Assembly (NCBI GenBank): GCA_034435675.1
Contig: DAOTWP010000236.1
Coordinates: forward strand, 1-42,858
Length of the DNA stretch: 42,858 bases
Source of the DNA: DAOTWP01 sp034435675
GTDB lineage: Bacteria > Chloroflexota > Anaerolineae > Aggregatilineales > Phototrophicaceae
Direction of reading: 5' to 3'
Below the pieces are notes generated by a model. It had not been told where the DNA came from, did not search any database, and saw only the letters and a program-made list of their open reading frames with translations. Within the stretch, counting starts at the first letter, position 1; each line of letters opens with the position of its first letter. Below, in pieces: positions 33,382 through 41,960 of the stretch. The position numbers and the translations under genes are program-made.

Positions 33382-35082
33382 TCAGTCCGCCAACGGGTAC
33401 AGACCGCTGTTTGCCTGGCTGACATCCAGCATCCACACGCGCCCATCCGCGCTGCTGATCGCCAGCCGATCCTCCACCGGGCTGAACAGCGGCGCACTCA
33501 ACGCCAGATCGTTGACCATAATCGCCCACTGCGCACCGCTGCGCAGATCCCAGAGCCACACGCTGTGCAGGTTCTCGCTCAGGCGCATGGTTGCCGCCAG
33601 CATCGTGCCGGTCGGGTTAAAGCTGATACCCAGCACCGTTCCGCCCTGGCGCAGCACGTCGCGCTGCAAGCCGGTCGCTGTATCCCACAGCCGCACCGTG
33701 CCGCGCAAATCGCCCGACGCCAGCGTGCCGCCATCCGGGCTGAATGCCAGCCGCCGCACCTCGGTCGTGTGCCCGGTCAGCACCATCAGCAGTTCGCCGC
33801 TGCGCACATCCCACAGGCGCACGCTGTTATCGGGGTAGTTGCCCACTGCCAGCCGCTGCCCGTCCGGGTTGAGCAGGGCGGAATAACCGCCGGTGTTGCC
33901 CACAGCGAAGCGGTTGACCAGCGCGCCGGTCTGCGCGTCTACAATCACAATGCTGCCATCCACCGTGCCGGACAGCAGCCAGCGCCCATCCGGGCTGAAC
34001 TGCATGCCATCCCACAGCGCGGTACCCGGCAGGGCGGCGCGTTCTGCGCCTGCCGACGCATCCCACAGGCGCACCGTGCTGTCCCAGTTAATTGACGCCA
34101 GCGTGCTGCCATCCGGGCTGAAAGCCACGCTGATGATGCTGTTCTGCGCGTCGGGCAGCAGGGTGCTGCGCCCGGTCAGCATCGCCGTGCTGTAAACCCA
34201 GACTCCCTGTGCCCCGCCCAGCGCCAATCGCGTACCGTCCGGCGACCACGCCAGCCGCAAACTGGCATCGCCCTGCGGCAGCCGTGTGCGCTGCACCAAC
34301 CGCGCCGGGAACGAAATAATCGGCTCAATCTGCGAGGGCGTAATTGCCGCCAGCGGGTTGTACAGGTCGCTGCTGACGTTCGGGGTTGCCCCCACGAGCG
34401 CCAGCGCAGAGGTGGCAGTGGGGCGCAGCAGCGGGACGCTGGTCGGCAGAATGCCGCTGTTCGCGCCGCTTTGTGGGGTGGTGAACGGTGCGGCAATCGC
34501 GGATTCCTCGGCACTGCTCAGGCTGCTGTTTTCGCGGGTGGTCAGCGTGTTCAGCAGCAGCAGCAGGCTGCCCAGGAGCGCCACCATCAGCCCTGCCGCC
34601 AGTGTGCTGTATGCCCCCTGCCAGCGGCGCGCGGTTTGTGCCGCCGGATGACGGCGCGGGGCGAGTGCCGGCTGGTAGCGCGCCGGGGCGACCCCTTCTT
34701 CGTCGCTGTCATCCTGTGTTGCTGCGCCAGCCAGCGGCAGGGCAGTATCCCGTTGGAGATCAAACAGCCCCAACCGGGACAGCGCCGGGGTGCTGCTATC
34801 CGCCTGCAAACTGCTGTCTGTGTGCTGCGCGGCATACGGCGCGTCCTGCGCGGTTAGAAAGATAGCCGACGCAAGCGGCGGCAGCGCCGCGCCCACCCGT
34901 TCGCCAGCCTCCGCACTGACCAGCGCCGCCAGCGCGCGCCATTCGACCAGCGCTGCCTGGCACACTTCACAGGCTGCCAGATGCACCTCAAACACGGCGG
35001 CTTCCGCGGCGCTGAGCGTACCTGCTGCATAGAACGGCAGCAGATCGTCAAAATCTTCGTGTGATTCCGGTTGAACGGTCAT
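33382..35082 (-). CDS. Membrane anti-sigma factor with external WD40 beta-propeller
   Basis: The 566-aa protein has an N-terminal zinc-finger anti-sigma module (His34-x3-Cys38-x2-Cys41 in HLAACEVC) and a long linker. One membrane helix follows at about 160-178 (LAAGLMVALLGSLLLLL). The extracytoplasmic region carries seven WD40-type repeats, each with F/W-SPDG and many with (V)RLWD, enough for one seven-bladed propeller. The zinc finger would hold the ECF sigma factor encoded 8 bp upstream at the membrane; the propeller is the likely sensor or protein-docking surface. The tight spacing and lack of a clear Shine-Dalgarno suggest translational coupling with the sigma gene. Confidence 0.9.
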   Translation of the reverse strand: MTVQPESHEDFDDLLPFYAAGTLSAAEAAVFEVHLAACEVCQAALVEWRALAALVSAEAGERVGAALPPLASAIFLTAQDAPYAAQHTDSSLQADSSTPALSRLGLFDLQRDTALPLAGAATQDDSDEEGVAPARYQPALAPRRHPAAQTARRWQGAYSTLAAGLMVALLGSLLLLLNTLTTRENSSLSSAEESAIAAPFTTPQSGANSGILPTSVPLLRPTATSALALVGATPNVSSDLYNPLAAITPSQIEPIISFPARLVQRTRLPQGDASLRLAWSPDGTRLALGGAQGVWVYSTAMLTGRSTLLPDAQNSIISVAFSPDGSTLASINWDSTVRLWDASAGAERAALPGTALWDGMQFSPDGRWLLSGTVDGSIVIVDAQTGALVNRFAVGNTGGYSALLNPDGQRLAVGNYPDNSVRLWDVRSGELLMVLTGHTTEVRRLAFSPDGGTLASGDLRGTVRLWDTATGLQRDVLRQGGTVLGISFNPTGTMLAATMRLSENLHSVWLWDLRSGAQWAIMVNDLALSAPLFSPVEDRLAISSADGRVWMLDVSQANSGLYPLAD

Positions 35083-35090
35083 TCTACCAG

Positions 35091-35669
35091 TTAGTGTCCC
35101 TCAATGTCATTTTGCAGTAAATCGCGCAGGGCGGCTTTGGCGCGGTGCAGCCGGCTTTTAACCGTGCCCACCGCAATGCCCAGCAAATCGGCAACTTCCG
35201 GTCCGGTCAATCCATGATAAAAAACCAGTTCCAGTGTCTCGCGCTGTTCGTCGGGCAGCCTGCGCAGGGCGTTTTGCACGGCAGCGCGATCCGCATTCCG
35301 TTCGGCAATATCCGATGGCGTGCTGCCGTTCGGTGTGCTGGTCTGCTCGTTTAGCTCTGTCGAGGGCAGTACACGCCGCCTGCGCGCGTTAATTGCCCGG
35401 TGGCGCGCAATCGCCAGCAGCCAGGTGCGCACGCGGCTTTCGCCCCGGAAATTGCGCGCACCCTTCCACGCAGCCAGCATTACATCCTGAAGCACTTCCT
35501 CCGCAAGCTGGCGATCATTCAACTGCCCGCTGAGGTATGCCAGAATGTGTGCCCCGTGCCGCGTATAAAGGGCATCCAGCGCGCGCATATCGCCCGCAGC
35601 CACCGCCTGTATCAGTTCCCGGTCAGGGTCATCCTGCGGGGAAAGCGGTACGGGGGCTTGCTCCGCCAC
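35091..35669 (-). CDS. ECF-type RNA polymerase sigma factor
   Basis: I choose the GTG at 35669 (VAEQAPVPLSPQDDPDRELI) because a perfect GGAGG is 5 bp upstream; the longer frame starts with an unlikely Cys-rich leader. The 192-aa protein has sigma region 2 (about 34-100, ALYTRHGAHILAYL ... ESRVRTWLLAIARHRAINARR). Region 4 (about 125-187) includes LRRLPDEQRETLELVFYHGL and the helix-turn-helix EVADLLGIAVGTVKSRLHRA. Regions 1 and 3 are absent, as in group IV sigma factors. It directs transcription of an unknown regulon, probably including its own operon, when released from the anti-sigma encoded immediately downstream. Confidence 0.93.
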   Translation of the reverse strand: MAEQAPVPLSPQDDPDRELIQAVAAGDMRALDALYTRHGAHILAYLSGQLNDRQLAEEVLQDVMLAAWKGARNFRGESRVRTWLLAIARHRAINARRRRVLPSTELNEQTSTPNGSTPSDIAERNADRAAVQNALRRLPDEQRETLELVFYHGLTGPEVADLLGIAVGTVKSRLHRAKAALRDLLQNDIEGH

Positions 35670-35674
35670 CCTAT

Positions 35675-35679
35675 CCTCC
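35675..35679 (-). promoter_or_regulatory. Ribosome-binding site that fixes the sigma-factor start
   Basis: Minus-strand GGAGG, 5 bp before the GTG at 35669. No comparable site precedes the more upstream in-frame start codons. Confidence 0.6.
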
Positions 35680-35930
35680 ACTACTGTGTCCTTAGTCACC
35701 TGTGCCGCGCGTGGGGTTCCCACCCCTGTGCAACTTGTGCAGCAATTCACACACACGCTGCTGCAACTTGCACGGATTCATCCAGCCGGATGCCACTGTT
35801 CGCCACAGGCTGCCCAATGTTCGTCTGCATCCTATTGTGCGCTATTTTGGGGAAAGAATCAAAAGACAACGGCGCCGATTTGCGGCTTAACCTGCGCTTC
35901 ATCCGGGTTAATACAGCCTCAGCGGAGGAC

Positions 35931-35957
35931 AAATGACCCGGTAGCGCTGCCGCCGCA
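35931..35957 (+). repeat. Direct repeat flanking the response regulator, left copy
   Basis: AAATGACCCGGTAGCGCTGC continues to CGCCGCA. It matches the segment at 36615-36640 except for about four positions. Confidence 0.5.
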
Positions 35958-36026
35958 GTTCGGCATACAATGCGAGAGGTGCATGTTCACCGCATCCCGG
36001 TGTCCGATGAGTTCGTGGAGCGACAG

Positions 36027-36443
36027 ATGTCGTCAGCATGGATGTTCGTGGAAGACGAACCCGATCTGTACGAAATTCTCTCGGCATTGTTTGAACTGTG
36101 GGGGCACGATGTCGTCGGTTTCCAGACTGGCGAGGACGCCGTCGAGTGGCTGCGCGAGGTTGAACGAGGCAACTACGACGACTCGCTGCCCGAACTCGCG
36201 GTGCTGGACATTCGCCTGCCGGGCAGCATCAGCGGCATCGATGTCTGCAAGTACCTGCGCAAAACCCCGCAACTGCGGCAGATCCCGGTGATCATGGCAA
36301 CGGCGTACCACCTGACCGCCGCGCAAACCGAAGCGATTCTTGCCGAAACACAGGCGGATCTGCTGCTGCACAAACCGCTGCCCAGCGCCGCGCGCTTTCA
36401 TGAGCTGCTCGACAAGCTGCTGGAAGAAAAACGGGTGCAGTAG
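36027..36443 (+). CDS. Single-domain response regulator (CheY-like)
   Basis: The ATG at 36027 (MSSAWMFVEDEPDLYE) has GGAG at 36017-36020. The 138-aa product is one receiver with Glu9-Asp10-Glu11, phospho-acceptor Asp61 in VLDIRLPG, Thr92 in MATAYH and Lys116 in LLHKPL, all needed residues in place. It has no output domain, so it acts through protein contact or as a phosphorelay intermediate. An insertion between alpha2 and beta3 (REVERGNYDDSLPE) is longer than usual. It is divergent from the ECF operon and is flanked by short direct repeats. Confidence 0.9.
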   Translation: MSSAWMFVEDEPDLYEILSALFELWGHDVVGFQTGEDAVEWLREVERGNYDDSLPELAVLDIRLPGSISGIDVCKYLRKTPQLRQIPVIMATAYHLTAAQTEAILAETQADLLLHKPLPSAARFHELLDKLLEEKRVQ

Positions 36444-36614
36444 CGGGCTGGCGCAGACTGCCTCGCCTGGCGGTTACCCACCTGCTTTAAATCTTGCTGT
36501 ACAATGCAAACCGCAGGTTAAGGTTTGGCGACCTGCACCACATGCCTGCATGGTCTGTCTGTATTGTGCCCCTGCTGGCTTGCCCCTGCTGCTTCGTTCG
36601 CTGTGTTCACGGGT

Positions 36615-36640
36615 AAACGACCCGGAAGCGCTGCCACGCA
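36615..36640 (+). repeat. Direct repeat flanking the response regulator, right copy
   Basis: AAACGACCCGGAAGCGCTGC continues to CACGCA. Same orientation as 35931-35957, about 680 bp apart. Confidence 0.5.
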
Positions 36641-36677
36641 ATGTCACGAGTTAGGCATGACAAACATCAGTTGTGTC

Positions 36678-36719
36678 TTATTTTAGTTTAGCCTAAAATA
36701 AAGTTAAAGATGGTATAAA
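36678..36719 (+). promoter_or_regulatory. Operator-like inverted repeat and -10 box upstream of the reductase gene
   Basis: TTATTTTAG (36678-36686) and CTAAAATAA (36693-36701) form a perfect 9-bp inverted repeat with a 6-bp centre in an AT-rich pocket of a GC-rich region. TATAAA follows at 36714-36719. The repeat covers where a -35 element would be, which fits a repressor or activator site. The gene starts at 36800. Confidence 0.5.
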
Positions 36720-36799
36720 TGCGCGCGCCGGGCTTCATCCAACCGGACAACAAGGCGGCGGGGCTGGCGGCGCGGAACGTACACACAGCGAGGTAAAGC

Positions 36800-37885
36800 A
36801 TGAACATCCTGGTCTATGGCGCAGGTGTTGTGGGCAGTGTTTTTGCCGCTCGGCTGCACAAAGGCGGGCACGATGTAACACTGCTGGCGCGTGGTCAGCG
36901 GTTGGCAGAGCTGCGGCAGCACGGTATTGTGCTGATTGACGACGTCAGCGGCGAACAGCAGCAGGTTCGGGTCAGGCTGGTGGAGACGCTGCAACCGGAC
37001 GACGCTTATGAACTGGTGCTGGTGATCATGCGCAAGAATCAGGTCGCGGATGTGCTGCCTGTGCTTGCTGCCAACCAGCATACCCCGACGGTGGCATTCC
37101 TCGGCAACAACGCCGCCGGAGCCGCTGCTTATGTCGCGGCGCTGGGTGCTGAACGTGTGCTGCTGGGTTTCGCCGGGGCGGGCGGTGGGCGCGATGGGCA
37201 CATCATCCGGCATGTGCGCGGCACAGATGCGCAGCCGGCATCCCTGTATATTGGCGAACTCGACGGCAAGACCACGCCGCGCCTGAGAGCCATCGCGGCA
37301 GCATTCGAACAGGCAGGGTTTCAGGTTCACATCGCGCCTGCCATTGATGCGTGGCTCAAGACGCATGCTGCCTTTGTTATCCCGATAGCCGAAGCGCTCA
37401 AGCTGGCTGGCGGCGACAACTACCGGCTCGCCCGTACCCGTGACGGGCTGGTGCTGATGATTCGCGCCATCCGCGAGTGCTTTGCCGCTTTACGCGCGCT
37501 CGGTTTTCCGGTGCTGCCCTGGCAGTTGGCGCTGCTGGCGCGGCTGCCGGAGCCGGTGCTGGTCATGCTGCTGGCGCGCTTTATGAACACCCGTATGGCG
37601 GAGATTGCGCTGGCACGACACGCCAATTCGGCAGGCGACGAGATGCGCCTGCTTGCCGCTGAAGTGCGCGCACTGGTGGCACAGTCCGGTGTGCCGACCC
37701 CACAGTTGGACTGGCTGTCCGTTTTTCTTGACCCCACCACCGCGCCGCTGCCGGAGGGCAGCCACAGTCTGCGCCTCAACTGGCGGGGGATATACCTGGG
37801 GCTGCTGGCAGGGGCTATCTGCACACTGCCGGTGCTGCGCCGCTGGGCAGCGCCGATGCAGCAGCCTGTGTCAGCACAGACATGA
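36800..37885 (+). CDS. Ketopantoate reductase (PanE/ApbA) family protein
   Basis: The 361-aa product starts with a Rossmann NAD(P)-binding motif (MNILVYGAGVVGSVFAARLH). It continues with the family features LLARGQRLAELRQHGIVL, FLGNNAAGAAAYVAALGAER and a helical C-terminal domain (AWLKTHAAFVIPIAEAL). The archetype reduces 2-dehydropantoate to pantoate with NADPH for coenzyme A synthesis. This protein is longer than PanE (about 300 aa), has an unusual hydrophobic segment near the C-terminus (IYLGLLAGAICTLPVL), and lacks pantothenate genes nearby. It may therefore act on another 2-oxo acid or be membrane-associated. An intrinsic terminator follows. Confidence 0.75.
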   Translation: MNILVYGAGVVGSVFAARLHKGGHDVTLLARGQRLAELRQHGIVLIDDVSGEQQQVRVRLVETLQPDDAYELVLVIMRKNQVADVLPVLAANQHTPTVAFLGNNAAGAAAYVAALGAERVLLGFAGAGGGRDGHIIRHVRGTDAQPASLYIGELDGKTTPRLRAIAAAFEQAGFQVHIAPAIDAWLKTHAAFVIPIAEALKLAGGDNYRLARTRDGLVLMIRAIRECFAALRALGFPVLPWQLALLARLPEPVLVMLLARFMNTRMAEIALARHANSAGDEMRLLAAEVRALVAQSGVPTPQLDWLSVFLDPTTAPLPEGSHSLRLNWRGIYLGLLAGAICTLPVLRRWAAPMQQPVSAQT

Positions 37886-38064
37886 CGCGGTGCGGTGAAT
37901 GGCGTGCTCAGCTTGACGCACGGTGGGCATTCCCGCCTGTGGCACTGCTGGCGATTGTGCGGGGGATCCGCATGCGGTAGCAAGCTGCGTACTCAGCGAG
38001 ACGGCTGCCGCGATTACGCCGGGCGCGGGCGCGAAACGCAGCCACCTGTCACGGCGAAAAGAAC

Positions 38065-38117
38065 GGCGAACGGCAGTGCGCCACAAGCCCAGCACTGCCT
38101 TCTCGCCTTTTTGCTTT
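38065..38117 (+). terminator. Rho-independent terminator after the reductase gene
   Basis: GGCGA-AC-GGCAGTGC pairs with GCACTGCC-TTC-TCGCC, an 8-bp plus 5-bp stem, followed by TTTTTGCTTT. It ends only 17 bp before the stop of the convergent VWA gene, so it may also limit read-through the other way. Confidence 0.75.
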
Positions 38118-38133
38118 GACCTTCCCGGCTTGC

Positions 38134-39516
38134 CTACCCGTCCACCAGAATCTTGTCCACTGCGTTCGCCAGGTCACGCAGGTTGCGCACCAGAAACACG
38201 CCGTCACTGTGCGCGGCATACTGCACCATATCACTGTCGCCGGTGCCCCACTGGCTGCGCGGTTCCGGGCAGAACCAGATCAGCCGGCGGGCGCTGCGCT
38301 GCATGCGGTCAATGATGTCAAGGCGCGGATCGTTGAAATTGTTGCGCCCGTCACCGAGGATAATCACGGTGGTGCGGTTGTCAATGTGGCTCATATGCTC
38401 AGTGGCGAAGGTGTTCAGGCTGTTGCCCAGATCGGTGCTGTAGTAGCCGGGCGGGTTTTCGCGCAGCACCAGTTCTACCGCCTGTTCCGGGCGATACTCC
38501 TCAAATTTCATCGTCACGTCGACCATATCGCTGATGAACACGTAGCTGTGCGTGCGCCGCACAAGGTCGTGCAGTTCGTAAACCAGCGTCAGCAGAAATT
38601 CGACACAATAGCGCATGGAAGTGCTCAGATCGCAGATCAGCACCAGCGACGGTTTCACCTGCCGCGTGCGGTACTGGATTTCGATAGGCACGCCGCCATA
38701 ACGCATGTTGGCGCGCATCGTGCGGCGCGGGTCGGGAGTGCCGATTTTGGCGTGTTTCTGCCGCAGCGTCACGCGGCTGCGCAGGCGCGCGGCAAGGCGG
38801 CGGATTTCGTCGCGGATGGCGTCGAGGTCGCTCTGGCTGAGGCGGTGGAAAGGCACATCGAGCAGGTCGGGTTTGGGCTGCGGCTCCTGCTGTGCCATCT
38901 GCTGCGCCAGTGACGCGCCGACATACTGCGAAATCTGCTCAGACAGCCCCTGCCGGTTCTGTTCCAGCATCTCGCGCAGTTCGTCCAGACTTTCCGCGCT
39001 CATGCCCATCTCGGCAAGCTGTTCCAGCAGCGCCTCGATTGCCGCCTGCACCTGCTGCAAGCCCGCCTGCCGGTCCATGCGCCGTTCAAACCATGCGCGC
39101 TGGTACATATCATTGCCCTGATTCAAGCCGGAACGCTGCCCCATGTCGTCAAGCTGTTCCTGGCTGAATGCCTGCCCTTGCAGCAGTTGGCGCAGCATGT
39201 CCATCAGCGCCTGCAGGTTGCCCGACAGGCTTTGCAGCGCGTCTTGCAGCATTTGCTGGTCATCCGGCGAAAGGTTGTCCGGCACATTTTGCAGCGGCGG
39301 CGTATTGTGGGCGAAGAACAGCGGGAAGAAATAATCGAACAGCCGCTGGTCGCCAGCCTCTTTGACCAGTGTGGTTTTCAGACTGGCGGCGAACTGATCC
39401 CGGCTTTCGACGCCGAGCAGGTTGGTGGCGTACATGGCGTCCTGGCTTTCCGCCAGCGAGATGCGCACGCCTGCCGCGCGCAGTGCCCGGATAAACTCAA
39501 CCATCCGTTGATCCAT
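38134..39516 (-). CDS. CoxE-like von Willebrand factor A domain protein
   Basis: The 460-aa protein has a helical, Gln/Met-rich N-terminal half (about 1-215) containing the FIRALRAAGVRISLAESQDA opening typical of CoxE-like/VWA proteins. The C-terminal VWA domain (about 285-455) has an intact MIDAS (Asp296, Ser298, Ser300 in DLSTS) and later LGNSLN and ILGDGRNN. Such proteins usually work with a MoxR-type AAA+ ATPase in assembling or activating metalloenzymes. No MoxR gene lies next to it here, so the partner must be outside the window or absent. It is divergent from the GT87-like gene, sharing a 220-bp gap. Confidence 0.85.
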   Translation of the reverse strand: MDQRMVEFIRALRAAGVRISLAESQDAMYATNLLGVESRDQFAASLKTTLVKEAGDQRLFDYFFPLFFAHNTPPLQNVPDNLSPDDQQMLQDALQSLSGNLQALMDMLRQLLQGQAFSQEQLDDMGQRSGLNQGNDMYQRAWFERRMDRQAGLQQVQAAIEALLEQLAEMGMSAESLDELREMLEQNRQGLSEQISQYVGASLAQQMAQQEPQPKPDLLDVPFHRLSQSDLDAIRDEIRRLAARLRSRVTLRQKHAKIGTPDPRRTMRANMRYGGVPIEIQYRTRQVKPSLVLICDLSTSMRYCVEFLLTLVYELHDLVRRTHSYVFISDMVDVTMKFEEYRPEQAVELVLRENPPGYYSTDLGNSLNTFATEHMSHIDNRTTVIILGDGRNNFNDPRLDIIDRMQRSARRLIWFCPEPRSQWGTGDSDMVQYAAHSDGVFLVRNLRDLANAVDKILVDG

Positions 39517-39736
39517 ATGATGCTGCCTTTATACCCAAAATGCTTGCGGTTAGTGCCGATTGTAACACACAACCGGGCAGAGCAAATCAAGCGCGGGTGT
39601 CCGGCGCGGCAGAAACTGTACGAAAGGATGGGGGCAGCGCAGGCAGTTGCGGCAACCCCTATGCCGGATTGCCCTCTGCGATGATAGACTGGTAAAGAGC
39701 CTGTATGGGGCAGCATCTTTGCACAGCGAGGTGGGC

Positions 39737-40870
39737 ATGTTTCGAGCTTCCAATTCCAGCGGGCAGTCGATGGCAGTGCAGGTGCTGATCACGGCGGCGC
39801 TGCTGGCGCTGGTGTTCCTGATGATCTACGCCTTTTTCCCGATCGTCAACGATTATTACTACTACTACCATCCGGTAGCGCAGCAGTGGCTGGCGGGCAG
39901 CCCGACACTTGCCGGGAACGCCGGGAATGTGCTGGTGTACCCGCCGTGGACGGTGCTGTTTCTGGTGCTGCCGCTGGGCATGCCGTCGTCGCTGGCGCTG
40001 GGCAGCGCAGTGCTGACCCTGCTCACGTTGATCCTGCTGCTGGCGTCATGCTATCTTGTGCTGCGTTTTCGTCCTGCGCCCCGGCTGGTGGTGCTGCTGT
40101 CCGTGTTCAATCTGTTCACAGTCGAACTGGTGCTGATGGGACAGTTAGACGCCTTTACGCTGTTCGGTGTAATGCTCTGCTGGTGGGCACTGCGCGAACA
40201 ACGTCCCTGGGGGCTGGCGCTGGGGCTGTGCCTGCTGGCGATGAAGCCCTACAACGTGGTGCTCTTTGGGCTGGTGCTGCTGCTGGAAATGCGCCGCTGG
40301 TCGGTGGGCGCGCTGGCGCGGGCATTCAGCCTGCCGCTGCTGATGGTGCTGCTCTCGCTGGTGCTGATGCTGCTTGCCGGGTTTGACTGGCTTAATGTGT
40401 TTGTGGATACCAGCAGACGCCAGATCGTCACCGATATTTCGATTGTGCTCTGGCGCGGGCTGGCGCAGCTTGGGCTGCCGGCGCTGCCGTTTGTGCTGCT
40501 GGCGCTGGGGGCGGCGCTGGCGGCGCTGCGCGTGGCATGGCGCGACGGCTTGACCGAACGCACCTGCGCGCTGGTGCTGGGCACCACGCTGGTGTTCACG
40601 CCCTATGCCCACGCCGACTATTACGTGCTGCTCATCCCGGCGTTCATTTATGTCGGGCGGCAGAGTCTGCTGCTGGCGCTGCTGGCGTTCGCACTGTCGT
40701 TCACGCCGCTGCTGCGGCTGGCGGCAGGTCCCGAAATTTCATGGGTCAGCGTGGTTTATCCGGCGCTGCTGCTGGTGTCTGCCTGGCTGCTGCCGGATGC
40801 TGCTTCCGCCGTCGGGACACACGCTCCAACATCAGCGCAGGCAGCAGTAAGCGCGCAGCAGGGCAGCTAA
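39737..40870 (+). CDS. GT87/DUF2029-like polytopic membrane glycosyltransferase
   Basis: The ATG at 39737 follows GAGGTG; the 377-aa product has about ten membrane helices. After the first helix comes the family-type loop (IVNDYYYYYHPVAQQWLAGS ... LVYPPWTVLFLVLPLG), then MGQLDAFTLFGVML and LAMKPYNVVLFGLVLLLEM. These are features of GT87 (DUF2029) polyprenol-phosphate-sugar-dependent transferases. The acceptor loop Asp in VNDYY may be catalytic. The sugar and acceptor are unknown; cell-envelope glycan or lipid glycosylation is likely. Its stop is 19 bp from the convergent permease gene. Confidence 0.75.
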   Translation: MFRASNSSGQSMAVQVLITAALLALVFLMIYAFFPIVNDYYYYYHPVAQQWLAGSPTLAGNAGNVLVYPPWTVLFLVLPLGMPSSLALGSAVLTLLTLILLLASCYLVLRFRPAPRLVVLLSVFNLFTVELVLMGQLDAFTLFGVMLCWWALREQRPWGLALGLCLLAMKPYNVVLFGLVLLLEMRRWSVGALARAFSLPLLMVLLSLVLMLLAGFDWLNVFVDTSRRQIVTDISIVLWRGLAQLGLPALPFVLLALGAALAALRVAWRDGLTERTCALVLGTTLVFTPYAHADYYVLLIPAFIYVGRQSLLLALLAFALSFTPLLRLAAGPEISWVSVVYPALLLVSAWLLPDAASAVGTHAPTSAQAAVSAQQGS

Positions 40871-40889
40871 GCTATACTGCTCACCCCGC

Positions 40890-41825
40890 TCACGCATTCA
40901 TCCCCCGCCGGCGTGCCAGCCACACCGCCAGCCCCAACAGCCCTGCTGCCGCCAGCAGGTAGAAGGCGACGTTGAGGGCGAGAAACAGCGCGGCATAACC
41001 ACTGTAGATCATTTCAAACGGCGCGGCGACCAGCGTGGGCAGCAGCACGCCGTTGTCGGCAAAGGTCGTAATCAGCAGCGCCACCAGGCTGCCCTCTGCG
41101 CTGCCGCCTTGCACCGTCAAAAAGGCATAGGTCGTCAGCGCGCCCATCGGCACGAACAGCGCCACCAACCGCATGGTCAGCCCGCCAATCAATGCGCTGC
41201 TGTTACGGTTCTGCACCATACCACCCAGCAGCCCCGCCGCTGCCGTGAACAGCCCATTGAGCAGCGTCAGCCCGAAGACGAGCGCCATTGCCAGCACCGT
41301 CTTGCCGGGCAGTCCGGCATATTGCAGCGTGGCGGTCTGGCGGGCGAACGGGCTGTCCAGCACATCGCGCAGCACCAGCGGGCTGAACGCCAGCACGACC
41401 ACCGCCCGCAGCACTGCCAGTCGCAGCCAGTCACCCCACAGCAGCGCCAGCGCCGCGCGCAGTTTGCCCAGCAGCACCTGCCGGGCGGAGATGCCGGTAA
41501 TCAGCAGCGCCTCCCATCTGCCGGGGCTGCGTTCGCGCATGGTGGACTGGGCGGTGAGCAGCAGCGTGCGGTACAGTGTCGAGAAATGGTCAAACAGGGC
41601 AAACACAATCAGCGCATAGCCGTCTTCCAGCATGAGGCGCGAATTCTGGTAGCTGAGTTCCGGCTGCTGCAAGGTCAGCACAATCAGCCGACCAGCGAGC
41701 AGCACAGCGACCACCCAGGCGACATGATCCAGACGACGCAGCAGGATCGCGGTTGGCGCGCGGCGCGTGTGCATCTGCCGCCGCACGTAAATGAGTTCGG
41801 ACTGTACAATCGAGGAAATGATCAC
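40890..41825 (-). CDS. ABC-2-like transporter permease
   Basis: The start GTG at 41825 (VIISSIVQSELIYVRRQMHT) has AAGGAG 8 bp upstream; a longer in-frame extension to 42128 crosses repeats and is rejected. The 311-aa protein has an amphipathic N-terminus and about six helices. The phrase RWEALLITGISARQVLLGKL is characteristic of ABC-2 family permeases (integral subunits that move drugs, lipids or polysaccharides). No ATP-binding subunit is encoded beside it, so it either pairs with a distant ATPase or belongs to an incomplete locus. Confidence 0.65.
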   Translation of the reverse strand: MIISSIVQSELIYVRRQMHTRRAPTAILLRRLDHVAWVVAVLLAGRLIVLTLQQPELSYQNSRLMLEDGYALIVFALFDHFSTLYRTLLLTAQSTMRERSPGRWEALLITGISARQVLLGKLRAALALLWGDWLRLAVLRAVVVLAFSPLVLRDVLDSPFARQTATLQYAGLPGKTVLAMALVFGLTLLNGLFTAAAGLLGGMVQNRNSSALIGGLTMRLVALFVPMGALTTYAFLTVQGGSAEGSLVALLITTFADNGVLLPTLVAAPFEMIYSGYAALFLALNVAFYLLAAAGLLGLAVWLARRRGMNA

Positions 41826-41960
41826 AGGCAGGCTCCTTGCCTGGTTAAATGCGATTGCCTGTATTGGATTATAACCGCGTTTTGCGCAGGGGAAGGCTTG
41901 AGGGGCAGGCGACACAGGCGCTTGCTTACTTGCAGGCTGCAAACCGACTTGAACCCCGGC

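Larger units (their letters stand above)
35670..36026. other. Divergent intergenic region between sigma factor and response regulator
   Basis: No gene is supported here. It should carry the promoters of the sigma/anti-sigma operon (minus) and of the small response regulator (plus), but no consensus boxes are convincing, as expected if an ECF promoter is used. A 27-bp sequence at 35931-35957 recurs, slightly changed, after the regulator gene. Confidence 0.4.
36444..36799. other. 356-bp intergenic region upstream of the reductase gene
   Basis: No gene is supported. A GCAGGT/ACCTGC hairpin lies at about 36511-36534. The right copy of the direct repeat is at 36615-36640, and the promoter/operator candidate is at 36678-36719. 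Confidence 0.45.

Noticed and set aside
32649..33497. 282-residue antisense frame spanning the end of the Fic gene and the terminator
   Set aside because: Crosses a terminator hairpin and has no recognisable domain or ribosome-binding site.
36444..36660. Possible riboswitch in the reductase leader
   Set aside because: Only one short 6-bp hairpin is evident, and it lies upstream of the best promoter candidate, so it would not be in the transcript.
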